A stretch of 64,000 nt of DNA from Candidatus Thiothrix sulfatifontis. GTDB lineage: Bacteria > Pseudomonadota > Gammaproteobacteria > Thiotrichales > Thiotrichaceae. Below the pieces are notes generated by a model, which saw nothing but the letters and a program-made list of their open reading frames with translations, ran no database searches and was not told the DNA's origin. Positions 8,775-19,719 of the stretch are shown piece after piece. The position numbers and the translations under genes were made by a program. The first letter of the stretch is position 1, and each line of letters opens with the position of its first letter. The stretch covers positions 1,736,001-1,800,000 of the forward strand of contig CP094685.1 of NCBI GenBank assembly GCA_022828425.1, read 5' to 3'.

Positions 8775-11732
8775 ATGTCGGACATAGCAGTCAAAAAACT
8801 TGCCGAGATAATCAATGCTCCCGTTGAAGTTCTGCTCAAGCAGTTACAGGACGCAGGTATTCATGTTGATGGCCCTGATGCTTGGATTACTGATGCGCAG
8901 AAATTCAAATTGTTGGCGCACATTCGCCAAGGCAGCGCCCCAGTTAGCACGGGCGGCAATAAAATTACCATTAAACGGCGCTCAACCAGCGAAATGAGTG
9001 TTGGTGCCGGTGGCGCACGTAACAAAACCGTGAATGTCGAGGTAAGACACAAAAAAACGTTTGCACCCGGTGCCAAGCCAACTGAGCAACAAGTGACTGG
9101 TGAAACCTCGTTGAGCCAGAGCAATGCACCCGCTCCGGTTGGTGCGCGTCCGAGTCGAACGGAAGAATTAGCACGTCAGTTATCTGCTGAGCGCCAAGCC
9201 CGTGAATCTGCGGTGCAAGAACGCCGCCAAGTAGAAAGCAAGCGTGCCGAGCAACAGCAGTCAGTTGCTGAGATTGCACATGTTGCCGTTGTTGAAGTTA
9301 CGGTTGCGCCAGTAGTACAAGCGCCAGAGCCAACTCCGGTGGTAATACCTGCTGTAGCCGTTCCCACCGTTTCAACACCTCCGGTGAGTGCCGCTGTCGC
9401 GCCTGAAGTAAAGATTAAGCCTGCTGTTGCATCGCCTGCTAAGGCGGCGGAACCTGTGCCTGAAGCGCCAGTGTCGGTTAGTCCCAGCACTTCGAGTGCC
9501 GAAGCAACTGAAAATTTGACTGCTAGAGAACAACGCGACGTTGTGGTTGCCGCTGCCCGCGAAGAAGCCGCAACCGCTTTGAAGCGCCGTCCTTCTAAGT
9601 TGAAACCTAAGCCAATCCCAGCTCCGCCTGCCGTGGTTGAGGTCAGTGCACCCGAAGTGGAACCGCCGGTTGTTGCGGATGTGGTGGTTGCTGAAGTTGC
9701 GGTTGTGGATACAGTCGCTGAAAAATACACCGAAGCCGCAACCGTGTCCGACGAAAAGCGCATTGACAAAAAGTCGTCTAAAGCGAAAGTGGCTGGGCGT
9801 GGCGGGCGTGAAGAATTGCACGTGCCCTCAACAGGTGGCGGTAATGGCGGCGGTGGCAGTCGCCCCGGTAAAAAGAAGAATGGTGGCGGGCGGCGCGATG
9901 CTTTCAAGCCGGATTCACGCCAACAGCAGAACAATGCCAAACACGGTTTTGAAAAGCCAACTGCGCCAGTGGTCAAAGAAGTCGAGATTCCAACCACGAT
10001 CGTGGTGTCTGATTTGGCACAAAAATTGGCTATCCGTGCCACTGACATTATCAAAGCGATGATGAAAATGGGCATGATGATGACCATCAACCAAGCCATC
10101 GATCAGGAGACCGCGATTCTGGTGACAGAAGAGTTGGGTCACAAAGCCACGCCGATGCAGGAAATGGATGATGCGGCACTGTTAGCGGCGATGATCGGAC
10201 AGGACGTTACCGATTACGAAGCGAAGCCGCGCCCGCCAGTAGTGACGATTATGGGGCACGTTGACCACGGTAAGACATCCTTGCTCGATTATATCCGTAA
10301 AACACGGGTAGCTGCGGGGGAAGCAGGCGGTATTACCCAGCATATTGGTGCTTACCACGTCGACACGGATCACGGCACGGTCACTTTCCTCGATACACCG
10401 GGACACCAAGCGTTTACCCAAATGCGTGAACGTGGTGCCAAAGTTACCGACATTATTATCCTGATTGTTGCTGCCGATGACGGCGTGATGCCACAAACCA
10501 AAGAAGCCATTAAGCACGCGAAAGCGGCGGGTGTACCGATGGTGGTGGCAATCAATAAAATCGACAAGCAAGGCGCGGACATTGATCGGGTACTGAGCGA
10601 ACTTTCCCAGCATGAGGTCAATACCGAAGCGTGGGGTGGCGATGTGCCGGTGGTACAGATTTCTGCGAAAACCGGGCAGGGTATTGATGCCTTGCTGGAA
10701 ACTTTGCTGTTAGTGGCTGAGGTGCAGGAATTGACTGCGCCTACTGACGCGCCAGCAACGGGTCACGTGATTGAAGCCAGCATCGAAAAAGGTCGCGGTG
10801 CGGTTGCTACGGTTTTGGTACGTAGTGGTACTTTGCGTCGTGGTGACTTGCTGCTGTGCGGCTCGGAATACGGCAGAGTGCGGGCGATGTTCGACGAAAA
10901 TGGTCGTCCGGTGAAGGAAGCAGGGCCATCCATTCCGGTTGCGGTACTCGGTCTTTCTGCTGCACCTGAAGCGGGCGATGAAGTCGTCGTGTTGAACGAC
11001 GAACGCAAAGCGCGTGAAATTGCTGAATTGCGCCGTGAAAAACAACGCGATACCCGTTTTGCAGCACAATTCGTGAGCAAGTCGGAAGACTTCTTCACGC
11101 AAGTGAAAGCCAGTGAACGGGCGCAAGTGAACGTATTGATCAAGGCTGACGTACAAGGCAGCGTGGAAGCTTTGCGCACCGAGTTGCTTAATCTTTCAAC
11201 GGATGAAGTCGAAGTGCGGGTGGTGGCATCCGGTGTTGGCGGCATTAGCGCCAGTGACGTTGACTTAGCGATGGCGTCCAAAGCCACGATGATCGCATTC
11301 AATGTGCGTACCGACGCTACCGCGCGTAAAACCGCAGCGGATAACGGTGTCACGATTCGTTATTACAGCATCATCTACGAAGTCATTGATGACATTAAAG
11401 CGGTGATGAGCGGCTTGTTGTCGCCAGAAGTGCGCGAAGTCTTTGTCGGTTTGGCGGAAGTGCGCGATGTGTTCCGTTCCTCGGCATTGGGTCAAGTGGC
11501 GGGTTGCTTGGTGGTCGATGGTGCCATGCGCCGTAGCCTGCCAATTCGCGTGTTGCGTGATAACGTGGTGATTTTCAACGGTGAGTTGGAATCCTTACGT
11601 CGTCATCGTGATGACGTGAAAGAAGTCCACATGGGGACGGAGTGCGGTATCGCGGTCAAAGATTACAACGATGTGCGTAAAGGCGATAACATCGAATGTT
11701 ACGAACGCATTGAAGTGGCGCGGAAGATTTAA
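8775..11732 (+). CDS. infB: Translation initiation factor IF-2
   Basis: IF-2 (985 aa) is the GTPase that places fMet-tRNA on the 30S subunit, and it is encoded just downstream of that tRNA gene. It has a small N-terminal IF2_N domain (1-55), then a long low-complexity linker rich in Ala, Val, Pro, Lys and Glu (~60-400). The G domain follows, with GHVDHGKT (near 495), DTPGH and NKID, then domains II to IV. The start ATG has a strong GGGAGG ribosome site. Internal IF2 start sites are known in relatives but were not assigned here. Confidence 0.97.
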   Translation: MSDIAVKKLAEIINAPVEVLLKQLQDAGIHVDGPDAWITDAQKFKLLAHIRQGSAPVSTGGNKITIKRRSTSEMSVGAGGARNKTVNVEVRHKKTFAPGAKPTEQQVTGETSLSQSNAPAPVGARPSRTEELARQLSAERQARESAVQERRQVESKRAEQQQSVAEIAHVAVVEVTVAPVVQAPEPTPVVIPAVAVPTVSTPPVSAAVAPEVKIKPAVASPAKAAEPVPEAPVSVSPSTSSAEATENLTAREQRDVVVAAAREEAATALKRRPSKLKPKPIPAPPAVVEVSAPEVEPPVVADVVVAEVAVVDTVAEKYTEAATVSDEKRIDKKSSKAKVAGRGGREELHVPSTGGGNGGGGSRPGKKKNGGGRRDAFKPDSRQQQNNAKHGFEKPTAPVVKEVEIPTTIVVSDLAQKLAIRATDIIKAMMKMGMMMTINQAIDQETAILVTEELGHKATPMQEMDDAALLAAMIGQDVTDYEAKPRPPVVTIMGHVDHGKTSLLDYIRKTRVAAGEAGGITQHIGAYHVDTDHGTVTFLDTPGHQAFTQMRERGAKVTDIIILIVAADDGVMPQTKEAIKHAKAAGVPMVVAINKIDKQGADIDRVLSELSQHEVNTEAWGGDVPVVQISAKTGQGIDALLETLLLVAEVQELTAPTDAPATGHVIEASIEKGRGAVATVLVRSGTLRRGDLLLCGSEYGRVRAMFDENGRPVKEAGPSIPVAVLGLSAAPEAGDEVVVLNDERKAREIAELRREKQRDTRFAAQFVSKSEDFFTQVKASERAQVNVLIKADVQGSVEALRTELLNLSTDEVEVRVVASGVGGISASDVDLAMASKATMIAFNVRTDATARKTAADNGVTIRYYSIIYEVIDDIKAVMSGLLSPEVREVFVGLAEVRDVFRSSALGQVAGCLVVDGAMRRSLPIRVLRDNVVIFNGELESLRRHRDDVKEVHMGTECGIAVKDYNDVRKGDNIECYERIEVARKI

Positions 11733-11735
11733 ACT

Positions 11736-12179
11736 ATGCCCAGTCATCATTCACGCCCTCAAGGTTTTGCCCGTGCGGATCGGGTCGGCGAACAAATCCG
11801 CCGCGATTTGGCTATCCTGATTCGCGATCGGGTGAAAGACCCGCGAGTCGGGATGATCACACTGCTGGATGTGGAAGTGTCCAAAGACTTTGCTCACGCC
11901 AAAATCTGGTTCGACGCTTTGCAAGCCGATCAAGGGTTGGAAGCGCAGGAAGCCTTAAACCATGCTGCCGGTTTCTTGCGGCGTGAACTGGGGCATTTGC
12001 TGAAATTGCGCATGACACCGGCATTGCACTTCTTTTACGACGACACCCAAACCAAGGGTAATGCGTTGTCAGCACTGATTGCTAAAGCCGTGGCTTCTGA
12101 TCGGCATGAAGATGACGATGCAGATGAAGCGGAAGCGGCTGATGTGATTGATGCTAATAACGGCACGGCTGCTCCTTGA
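11736..12179 (+). CDS. rbfA: 30S ribosome-binding factor RbfA
   Basis: RbfA (147 aa) is a KH-fold cold-shock ribosome assembly factor acting on the 16S rRNA 5' helix. The core RADRVGEQIRRDLA... LKLRMTPALHFFYDD is clear. The acidic C-terminal extension (DEDDADEAEAAD-like) is longer than in E. coli but common. It sits 3 bases after infB and overlaps truB at its stop. Confidence 0.95.
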   Translation: MPSHHSRPQGFARADRVGEQIRRDLAILIRDRVKDPRVGMITLLDVEVSKDFAHAKIWFDALQADQGLEAQEALNHAAGFLRRELGHLLKLRMTPALHFFYDDTQTKGNALSALIAKAVASDRHEDDDADEAEAADVIDANNGTAAP

Positions 12180-13099
12180 GTAAGCGGCGTTTTCGCAAAC
12201 TGAATGGCATTTTATTGTTGGATAAAGGCTTAGGCGTATCCAGCAATAAAGCCTTACAAGATGCGCGTTTCCTCTTCCAAGCGGAAAAAGCCGGGCACAC
12301 GGGCAGTCTCGATCCGCTGGCTTCTGGCATGTTGCCAGTCTGTTTTGGTGAAGCCACCAAGGTTTCTGCCTTTCTGCTCGATTCCGACAAGCGTTATCTG
12401 ACCACCGCAACCTTGGGGTATGTGAGTACCACGGGTGATGCGGAAGGTGAAAAGCTCAATCCGCGCCCCATTCCTGAGATTAGCGATGCGATGCTGGAAG
12501 CGGTGTTGGCGCAATTCCGTGGCGAGATTAGCCAAATTCCCCCGATGTATTCCGCGTTGAAAAAAGACGGGCAACCGCTTTATAAGCTGGCGCGGCAAGG
12601 CGTGGAAGTGGAACGTGCGGCGCGTGCGGTGACGATTCATTCCCTGCAAGTGTTGTCACGCACCGCCGATACGCTAACGTTGGATGTGGTATGCAGCAAA
12701 GGCACGTACATCCGCACGCTGGTGGAAGATATTGGCGAAAAGCTGGGTTGTGGCGCGTATGTTTCGATGCTGCGGCGTGAATCGGTCGAGCCGTTTGGCG
12801 CATCGGGTATGCACACGTTGGAAAAACTGCGAGCACTAGCGGAGCAAGATCCTCAAGCCTTGGATGCGCTGTTGTTGCCACTGGATGCCGCGTTACCGCA
12901 CCTAGCGGCTCTCACTCTGGATGAAACGGTGATTGTGCGCTTGCGTCAGGGGCAAAAAGTACGGACTGACGATGCCGATGCCGAACTGCTGCGTTTGTAC
13001 AGCGAGTCCGGCGAATTCATCGGTTTAGGCGCAGCCGTCAACGGGGTGATTATCCCTAAGCGCTTACTGGCTCATAGCCCGCCCGCATTCACGGTGTAA
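12176..13099 (+). CDS. truB: tRNA pseudouridine(55) synthase TruB
   Basis: TruB (307 aa) makes pseudouridine-55 in the T loop of tRNAs. The catalytic aspartate lies in HTGSLDPLASGMLP (near residue 43), followed by the GEATK motif. The C-terminal region has the TruB-C and a PUA-like part. No in-frame ATG gives the expected N-terminus, so translation probably starts at TTG 12176 inside the rbfA stop (TTGA), implying coupling. It is the last gene of the block; no rpsO or pnp follows, and topB converges 5 bases away. Confidence 0.94.
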   Translation: MSKRRFRKLNGILLLDKGLGVSSNKALQDARFLFQAEKAGHTGSLDPLASGMLPVCFGEATKVSAFLLDSDKRYLTTATLGYVSTTGDAEGEKLNPRPIPEISDAMLEAVLAQFRGEISQIPPMYSALKKDGQPLYKLARQGVEVERAARAVTIHSLQVLSRTADTLTLDVVCSKGTYIRTLVEDIGEKLGCGAYVSMLRRESVEPFGASGMHTLEKLRALAEQDPQALDALLLPLDAALPHLAALTLDETVIVRLRQGQKVRTDDADAELLRLYSESGEFIGLGAAVNGVIIPKRLLAHSPPAFTV

Positions 13100-13104
13100 C
13101 GCCG

Positions 13105-15147
13105 TCACGCTTTGTGATTATTGCGAATATTGACGATGGTTTTGCAGAGTGGAAACCCACCGCATCCCCAAAATACGCCGTATTTACCCTCACGCTTGAC
13201 CATGTTCTTGCCGCAAGCCGGGCAGAGTTGGCTCTCGGCAACGGCTTCTTGAATAGGCATTTGGGGTGAGGGTACTTTTGTTGGTGTTTCGGGCATTGTG
13301 CCCACGCTGGCTTTGGCGCGTGCCAGCACTTTATGCAGCCAGTTTTGCTGCTTTTCCATGAATTGTTCCAGTAGCATTTCACCACTGGCTACTGCTTCGA
13401 GCGCTTGTTCCCACGCCGCCGTCAATGCGGGATCTTTCACCGCATTGGGTAACATACCGATCAAGGCGACGCCTTTGGGGGTGGCGCGGAGGTGTTTCTT
13501 TTTGCCTTCGCGCTCCAATAATTTGCGGAGTAAGAGTGTTTCGATAATCGCCGCACGGGTGGCTTCGGTGCCGATTCCGGCGTTTTCTTTGAGAATCGCT
13601 TTAAGTTTGGGGTTTTCAACGTGTTTGGCGATACCTTTCATGGCTTGTATCAATGTGCCTTCGGTATATGGCGCGGGCGGTTTGGTTTGGCGTTTGAGGC
13701 ATTCGGTATCCTGAATCAATACGCTATCCCCCACATTCAATTGCGGCAAGGCTTGTGCGTCTAAGTCAGCGGGAACGCTGCTAGTGTCACCGGGTTCTTG
13801 GTAGGCAATTTTCCAGCCTGCGACCCGATCAACGCGCCCTGATGCGCGGAATTTGTACTGCTGGCATTCCAGTTCGATCACGCTTTGATCGTATTCGTAA
13901 GCGGGGAAAAATTGCGCCAAATAACGTTTGCGAATCAGGTCGTAGATAAAAAATTCGGCTTCTGACAAGCGCTCAATACTGCCTTTGGCGGCGGTGGGAA
14001 TTATGCCGTGGTGGGCGGTAATTTTGCTGTCATCCCATGCTTTGCTTTTGCGACTAGGGTTGGCTTGCGCCACCAGCGCGGACAAGTTACGGTCTGTTTG
14101 AGTGAGCGCTTGGAAGACTGCCGCTGCATCCGCGTGTTGCGACACGGGTAAATAGCCGCAATCGGTACGCGGGTAGGTGGTGAGTTTGTGGGTTTCGTAC
14201 AAAGCTTGCGCCACATCCAGCACTTGTTTGGCGCTCATGCCCCAACGCCGCGAGGCTTCTACTTGCAAACCGGAAAGCTCGTAGGGCAACGGCGCGTTCT
14301 GGCGTTTGCGTTCAGTATCGCAGCGCAGCACCTTGGCGTCTTGCCCTTTGCAGCTTGTCGCGACGTGTTCGGCTAACTGGCTGTCTAGGCAACGGCCTTC
14401 CGCGTCAATGCCTTGCTGACCTTTTTGTGGAATCCAGTTGGCTTTGAAGGTTTGTTCGGCAGCATCGGGCAAGCACGCGGCAGTCACATCCCAATAATCC
14501 AGCGGCACGAAATGTTTAATTTGTTCATCGCGATCCACCACCAGCCGTAGCGTGGGGGTTTGGACGCGCCCGACACTCAATGCCCCACTGTTAGCCGTCA
14601 GTTGCCCGTTGTATTGCGCGGCTAACGTATAAGCACGGCTCAAATTCATGCCCACTAACCAGTCGGCACGGCTACGCGCCAAGCCTGCCTGATACAGGGA
14701 TTCGGTTGCGGCACCGGGTTTGAGTTGCGCTAAGGCTTTACGAATGCTGGCATCATCCAAGGCGGATAACCACAGGCGTGAAATTTGCCCGTGATAACGG
14801 CACATATCGAGCACTTCCCGCGCAATCATTTCGCCTTCGCGATCCGCATCCGTTGCAATGACGACGTGCTGGGTTTTTGCGAGTAATGCTTTGATAACTT
14901 TGAATTGTTTTGCCCCGGATTTTTTCACGTCCAATTTCCACTGCTGCGGCAAAATGGGCAGTGAGGCAAAATTCCAGCGCTTGTATTGCTCGCCATAAGC
15001 ATCCGGTTCGGCTTGCTCCAACAAATGCCCAAAGCACCAAGTGACGACAATTCCTTGGCCTTGTAAACAGCCATCACCACGCCCGCTTGCACCTAACACG
15101 CGGGCAATATCGCGTGCTTGGCTAGGTTTCTCACACAAGTACAGCAT
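13105..15147 (-). CDS. topB: DNA topoisomerase III
   Basis: Type IA topoisomerase (680 aa) that decatenates DNA. The Toprim domain is at the N-terminus (LCEKPSQARDIA; later DADREGE). The catalytic tyrosine is in TTYPRTDCGYLP (near residue 315), and SVGRVQTPTL is the central-domain signature. The C-terminus ends in a Zn-ribbon-like motif (CPACGKN...CGGFPLCK) that E. coli TopB lacks. It runs convergent to truB. Confidence 0.94.
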   Translation of the reverse strand: MLYLCEKPSQARDIARVLGASGRGDGCLQGQGIVVTWCFGHLLEQAEPDAYGEQYKRWNFASLPILPQQWKLDVKKSGAKQFKVIKALLAKTQHVVIATDADREGEMIAREVLDMCRYHGQISRLWLSALDDASIRKALAQLKPGAATESLYQAGLARSRADWLVGMNLSRAYTLAAQYNGQLTANSGALSVGRVQTPTLRLVVDRDEQIKHFVPLDYWDVTAACLPDAAEQTFKANWIPQKGQQGIDAEGRCLDSQLAEHVATSCKGQDAKVLRCDTERKRQNAPLPYELSGLQVEASRRWGMSAKQVLDVAQALYETHKLTTYPRTDCGYLPVSQHADAAAVFQALTQTDRNLSALVAQANPSRKSKAWDDSKITAHHGIIPTAAKGSIERLSEAEFFIYDLIRKRYLAQFFPAYEYDQSVIELECQQYKFRASGRVDRVAGWKIAYQEPGDTSSVPADLDAQALPQLNVGDSVLIQDTECLKRQTKPPAPYTEGTLIQAMKGIAKHVENPKLKAILKENAGIGTEATRAAIIETLLLRKLLEREGKKKHLRATPKGVALIGMLPNAVKDPALTAAWEQALEAVASGEMLLEQFMEKQQNWLHKVLARAKASVGTMPETPTKVPSPQMPIQEAVAESQLCPACGKNMVKREGKYGVFWGCGGFPLCKTIVNIRNNHKA

Positions 15148-15431
15148 GGTTATTAATCATTAAGTGAATCATCGCCAACATCATAGGCATTTCTGAGGAC
15201 TGCGGCAAACGGCTTGTTAAATGAATTTTCGGTTAAGACTTTTATTTTCTCGTTATGCCTGTTACTCTCTGTAAATATCCTGCTGATTCGGCTACGTCTA
15301 TTAATCCGTATTGTCCTAGACGACACTTGGGTTAAGTGCATCCAATAATATCAAAAGCTGAATGCGGCTAATCGTAAGCGTGAATAAATCGCAATACAGT
15401 GTCTGTTTAATGATGTCAGTTGAGGCAATGA

Positions 15432-15872
15432 ATGAGTAAGAAACCTGCTTCAGGAAGTTTCGATATTATCCTGGATATGGAGCATGTGGGTGGTCGAGAT
15501 AATCTGTGTTTGTCGTTTGGGGCTGGGCTGTTCAGAAAATTAGGGTGGGCATCGGGCGACTGGCTGGCGTTTGATACCAGTGAAACCGGAAAAATTTCTT
15601 TTAAGCAGGTTGCTGAACCATCAGAAACTGCTTTCAACCTGCGCAAAATCAAACTTCAATCAGGCTTTTATAAAATCTGCTTTTATTCACCGCTATATAC
15701 CTTTCCTAAAGCAGTGGAGTTATCCAAAGAGAAAGCGTCATTTAATGCCAATACTTGGACGTTAACGCTGCATATTCCAGATGACTATCACGTCTCGCAA
15801 ATTATTCCAGAGATCCCGCCTGTGCGTGCTTTAAGTGTGGCTGATATAGCGGCTGCTTTTAGTAAGTTATAA
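15432..15872 (+). CDS. Unrecognised 146-aa protein
   Basis: I do not recognise this protein. The frame is clean with ATG at 15432 and a GAGGCAATGA context upstream. The N-terminal half contains SFGAGLFRKLGWASGDWLAFD, which recalls the 'LGW.pGD' turn of AbrB/MazE-type swapped-hairpin proteins, but the rest does not fit an antitoxin and no toxin lies beside it. No signal peptide or membrane segment is seen. It converges with the fbpC gene 24 bases away. Confidence 0.6.
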   Translation: MSKKPASGSFDIILDMEHVGGRDNLCLSFGAGLFRKLGWASGDWLAFDTSETGKISFKQVAEPSETAFNLRKIKLQSGFYKICFYSPLYTFPKAVELSKEKASFNANTWTLTLHIPDDYHVSQIIPEIPPVRALSVADIAAAFSKL

Positions 15873-15895
15873 TACGCGCAATAATGTGTATTAAA

Positions 15896-16939
15896 TCAAC
15901 GCCGCATTAAGATGATGAGGTGTTGCATATCTAACTCGAAACACACCGTTTCGCCAATCGCATACTCTTGATGGCTAGGTGCTAACGCAAGAATTTGGCT
16001 GTTATCGGCTAAACCCAGCACATAAAGGTATTCTGCCCCGCGAAAAACCCGTGAAACAACTTTCGCCTTACGCGGTGCATCCGCAACCAGTTTCAGATCA
16101 TCGGGGCGAATCAGCACATCAACCGGGCAATCGGGTTGGCATTCGAGCGGAACTTCGCCCTTGATTGCGCCCAGTAGGGTGGAAACGGTGTCGTGATTCA
16201 ACACTGTCCCCGCAATCAGCGCACCTTGCCCAATAAACCCAGCCACAAACTGATTCACCGGCTTGTGATACAAATTGTAACCCGTGTCCCATTGCTGCAA
16301 CCGTCCGCTTTGCAATACGCCGATTTCATCCGCCATCGCAAACGCTTCGTGCTGATCGTGCGTCACCAGGATCGCGGTCATGCCTTCGCGCTTGAGAATA
16401 TCGCGCACTTCCCGCGCCAGCATTTCGCGCAATTCCACGTCTTGGCTACCAAATGGCTCATCCAGCAACAGCAAACGCGGTTGCGGCGCAAGGGCGCGTG
16501 CCAGTGCAATCCGCTGTTGTTGCCCGCCTGACAATTCGTGCGGATAACGCTTTTCGTAACCGGGCAAATTCACCAATTCCAGCAATTCCGCCACACGCCG
16601 CACCTTGTCCTTGCCCGACTGTTTGCGAATCCCGAAGGTGATATTGTCAGCAATGCTCAGGTGCGGAAACAGTGCGTAATCCTGAAACACCATGCCGATA
16701 TTGCGTTTTTCCGGTGGCAAATGCACATTGGGCGCACTGATCACCTGATCTTTGAGTGTAATTGTGCCACGGGTGACAGGCTCGAAACCAGCAATCGCCC
16801 GCAGCAGCGTCGTCTTACCGCAGCCGCTTGGCCCTAGCAAACAACCGATTTTCCCATCTTCCACCGTCAGATTGACATCGTGTACCACCGCATTGTTGCC
16901 GTATTCGATGTGAATGTTTTGCAGGACTAACTTGCTCAT
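15896..16939 (-). CDS. fbpC: Ferric iron ABC transporter, ATP-binding subunit
   Basis: ATPase (347 aa) that powers Fe3+ import through FbpB. Walker A GPSGCGKTT (near 36-44), Q-loop in VFQDYALFPH, signature LSGGQQQR and Walker B LLLLDEPFG are all intact. The C-terminal ~100 residues form the TOBE-like regulatory domain common to iron and spermidine importers. Its ATG overlaps the fbpB stop (TAATG). The three genes fbpA-fbpB-fbpC form one minus-strand operon. Confidence 0.93.
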   Translation of the reverse strand: MSKLVLQNIHIEYGNNAVVHDVNLTVEDGKIGCLLGPSGCGKTTLLRAIAGFEPVTRGTITLKDQVISAPNVHLPPEKRNIGMVFQDYALFPHLSIADNITFGIRKQSGKDKVRRVAELLELVNLPGYEKRYPHELSGGQQQRIALARALAPQPRLLLLDEPFGSQDVELREMLAREVRDILKREGMTAILVTHDQHEAFAMADEIGVLQSGRLQQWDTGYNLYHKPVNQFVAGFIGQGALIAGTVLNHDTVSTLLGAIKGEVPLECQPDCPVDVLIRPDDLKLVADAPRKAKVVSRVFRGAEYLYVLGLADNSQILALAPSHQEYAIGETVCFELDMQHLIILMRR

Positions 16940-18576
16940 TAATGTTCCCCAGCCCGCGACCGACTAATTGAGCGGCTCAATAAAATCACCGGAATAATCC
17001 CCGCTGCCACAATCATCAGCGACGGTAAACCCGCATCTGCCAACCGTTCATCCGAAGCCAATTCATACGCCCGCACTGCCAGCGTATTGAAATTGAACGG
17101 GCGCAAAATCAGTGTGGCAGGTAATTCTTTCAACACATCCACAAACACCAGCAAAATCGCGGTGAGTAACGAGCCTTTCATCAACGGCAAATGCAGCCGC
17201 TGCAATACGCCCAAGGGACTCAAGCCCAACGAACGCCCCGCATTATCCAGCGTCGGTTTAATCTTGCCCAAACCCGCTTCCACCGTTTGCAGCGACACCG
17301 CCAAAAAGCGCACGTTGTAGGCAAACAGCAGCGTAAACAGCGTGCCACTCAGCAACAAGCCCACATTGCTGTCGAAAAACTGCTTGCTCAGGTGGTTGAG
17401 TTGCGTATCCACCCAGGCAAACGGAATCAGCACCCCAATCGCAATCACCGTCCCCGGAATCGCATACCCCATCGCCGCAATCCGCGCAGCAATATTCACC
17501 AACGGATCATTATTTAGCCGCTTGCCATAGCCCAAAATCAACGCCAGCAATAGCGCAAATACTGCCGCCAAACTTGCCAGCATCAAGCTATGCCACACCA
17601 GATTGATGAAATCACTATCCAGCCCCTTGCTGGCAACTTTAATGCTCCAATGCAGCAATTGCCCCACCGGAATCACAAACCCCAGCAACAAGGGCAGGGC
17701 GCACGCCAACACCGCCGCCACTGCCGTCCAGCCACGCAAGCGGAATTTAGGAATGCGCGAATACTTGCTGGAGGTATGGTGATACCGCGCCCGACTCCGC
17801 GACCAACGTTCCAACAGGATCAGCATGAATACAAACCCCATCAGCAACGCTGCCAATTGCGAAGCCGCTGCATGATCGCCCAGCCCAAACCAAGTACGGA
17901 AAATGCCCGTGGTAAAGGTCGAAACGCCAAAATATTGCACCGTGCCAAAATCCGCCAACGTTTCCATTAACGCCAACGACAAGCCGGTAATAATCGCCGG
18001 ACGCGCCAACGGCAACGCCACCCGCAAGAAACTTTGCCACTGGTTTGACCCCAACGTGCGGCTCACTTCCAGCACACAAATCGACTGTTCCAAAAACGCT
18101 GCCCGCGCCAACAAATACACATACGGGAACAGCACGAGTGAAAGCATGGTGATTGCGCCACCAAGGGAGCGCACATTCGGGAAGTAATAATCGCCATACC
18201 CCCACCCCGTGAGGTCGCGCAGCAAGGTTTGCACTGGCCCCGAAAAATCCAGCATTCCCGTGTAGGTGTAGGCAATAATGTAAGCAGGCATTGCCATCGG
18301 CAACAGCAATGCCCACTCAAAAAAGCGTCGCCCCGGAAACTCGCACATGCTGTTCAGCCATGCTGCCGGAAGCCCCAGCAGCAATACGCCAAACCCCACG
18401 CCCAATACCAGCCACAGCGTATTCAGCAAATAATCGGTGAGCACCGTTTCGCGTAAATGCTGCCAAACTTCGGGCGCAGGCACGAACACGTAGCCGAATA
18501 CTGCGAGGATCGGCAAAGCAGTCAGCAATGCCATGCCCAATAGCACGGCACGCCAGAGCAGGGGTTTTATTTCCAC
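16939..18576 (-). CDS. fbpB: Ferric iron ABC transporter, permease subunit
   Basis: Inner-membrane permease (545 aa) with two homologous BPD_transp halves of about six helices each. One EAA-like loop is in EVSRTLGSNQWQSFLRVALPLARPAI and the second in DNAGRSLGLSPLGVLQRLHLPL. Fused duplicated permeases of this length are typical of FbpB/SfuB-type iron importers. It starts with GTG at 18576, ten bases inside the end of fbpA, which indicates translational coupling. Confidence 0.92.
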   Translation of the reverse strand: MEIKPLLWRAVLLGMALLTALPILAVFGYVFVPAPEVWQHLRETVLTDYLLNTLWLVLGVGFGVLLLGLPAAWLNSMCEFPGRRFFEWALLLPMAMPAYIIAYTYTGMLDFSGPVQTLLRDLTGWGYGDYYFPNVRSLGGAITMLSLVLFPYVYLLARAAFLEQSICVLEVSRTLGSNQWQSFLRVALPLARPAIITGLSLALMETLADFGTVQYFGVSTFTTGIFRTWFGLGDHAAASQLAALLMGFVFMLILLERWSRSRARYHHTSSKYSRIPKFRLRGWTAVAAVLACALPLLLGFVIPVGQLLHWSIKVASKGLDSDFINLVWHSLMLASLAAVFALLLALILGYGKRLNNDPLVNIAARIAAMGYAIPGTVIAIGVLIPFAWVDTQLNHLSKQFFDSNVGLLLSGTLFTLLFAYNVRFLAVSLQTVEAGLGKIKPTLDNAGRSLGLSPLGVLQRLHLPLMKGSLLTAILLVFVDVLKELPATLILRPFNFNTLAVRAYELASDERLADAGLPSLMIVAAGIIPVILLSRSISRSRAGEH

Positions 18577-19580
18577 CCAGCTTTGTCCATGATTTTCACG
18601 GCTTCAGCATTGTGTTTGCCGAGTTCGGATAGGTTCAGGCTATCGGCTTTGAATTCGCCCCAACCTTTGAGCATCGCACTGGGCGCAATACCGGCTTTCA
18701 CGGGGTATTCCTGATTGGCTTCGGCGTACCATTTTTGCGACTCGTCGTTGACCAGGAACTCCATCAGTTTGATGGCGTTATCCTTGTTTTTGGCGGTTTT
18801 GGTGACAGCCGCACCGCTGATATTGATGTGCGTACCACGGTCGGATTGGTTAGGCCAGAAGATTGCCATTTTTTCCGCAGCGGCTTTGTCTTCCGCCTCT
18901 TCACCCGTTAGCATTTGCACGTAGTAGTAGGTGTTGGAAATGGCAATGTCGCATTGCCCAGCCGCAGCCGCTTTGATTTGGTCACGGTCGCCGCCTTCGG
19001 GTGGACGCGCAAAGTTTTTCACCAAGCCGTTAGCCCATGCCTGTGCCTTTTCCGCGCCGTTCACCGCGATCATCGAACCCAGCATTGACTGGTTGTAAAT
19101 ATTGTCGGAAGAGCGCACGCAGATACGTCCTTTCCATTTTGAATCAGCCAAGTCTTCGTAGGTGGAAAGCTCTTCCGGTTTCACTTTGTCTTTCACGTAA
19201 AAGATTGGGCGGGCGCGGGAGGTCAATCCAAACCACTGGTTGGCGGGATCACGCAGGTTTTCAGGAATGTCTTTTTTCAGTGTGGCGGATTCAACCGGTT
19301 GGGTCAGCTCCATTTGTACCGCGCGGTACAAACGTCCAGCGTCGGCAGTCATTAGCAGGTCGGCGGGGGTGTTTTCACCTTCGAGTTTGAGGCGTTCCAG
19401 CAGCGCGTCGTCTTTGCCCGTGACGAGGTTGACCTTGATGCCCGTCGCGGCGGTGAATTTGTCGAACAGCGGTTTGATCAGTTGTTCTTTGCGGGCGGAA
19501 TAGACATTGACTTCGCTATCTGCCAGCGCGGGGGCGGCAATGCTGGCAACCAGTAATGACAGGGCGATTTGCTTAAACAT
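18567..19580 (-). CDS. fbpA: Periplasmic ferric-iron-binding protein
   Basis: Substrate-binding protein (337 aa) with a signal peptide (cleavage after ...APALA, about residue 20). The mature N-terminus EVNVYSARKEQL is typical of the FbpA/FutA family. The tyrosine cluster NTYYYVQM (near residue 215) matches the conserved tyrosines that bind Fe3+. It leads the fbpABC operon and has a paralogue at 47303-48310 in this window. A Fur-box candidate lies ~55 bases upstream, over a plausible promoter (TTGCAT, 16-base spacer, GATAAT on the minus strand). Confidence 0.94.
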   Translation of the reverse strand: MFKQIALSLLVASIAAPALADSEVNVYSARKEQLIKPLFDKFTAATGIKVNLVTGKDDALLERLKLEGENTPADLLMTADAGRLYRAVQMELTQPVESATLKKDIPENLRDPANQWFGLTSRARPIFYVKDKVKPEELSTYEDLADSKWKGRICVRSSDNIYNQSMLGSMIAVNGAEKAQAWANGLVKNFARPPEGGDRDQIKAAAAGQCDIAISNTYYYVQMLTGEEAEDKAAAEKMAIFWPNQSDRGTHINISGAAVTKTAKNKDNAIKLMEFLVNDESQKWYAEANQEYPVKAGIAPSAMLKGWGEFKADSLNLSELGKHNAEAVKIMDKAGWK

Positions 19581-19633
19581 GGGTTCTGCCTTCGGGTTGA
19601 ATAAGAAAGATTCGCATTATCCATGGCGAGCAC

Positions 19634-19652
19634 GATAATGCAAGCAATTCTC
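19634..19652. promoter_or_regulatory. Fur-box candidate upstream of fbpA
   Basis: Matches 13 of 19 positions of the classical GATAATGATAATCATTATC box, with a perfect GATAATG left end. It overlaps the likely fbpA promoter. Matching was done by eye. Confidence 0.5.
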
Positions 19653-19719
19653 ATTTTAATGGGGGCTTGGGTGTTGTATCATCAAAGTAATTTCCTCGCC
19701 GCAAAATAGGAGAAACCGA

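Noticed and set aside
9176..10099. 307-codon minus-strand ORF inside infB
   Set aside because: It is the shadow of the repetitive Ala/Val/Pro linker of IF-2; the low-complexity translation (Thr/Ala/Ser) confirms this.
15148..15431. 62-codon minus-strand ORF (15153-15341) just upstream of topB
   Set aside because: Starts and composition are weak, the product resembles nothing, and it is basic with no ribosome site. The 284-base spacer shows no other clear feature.
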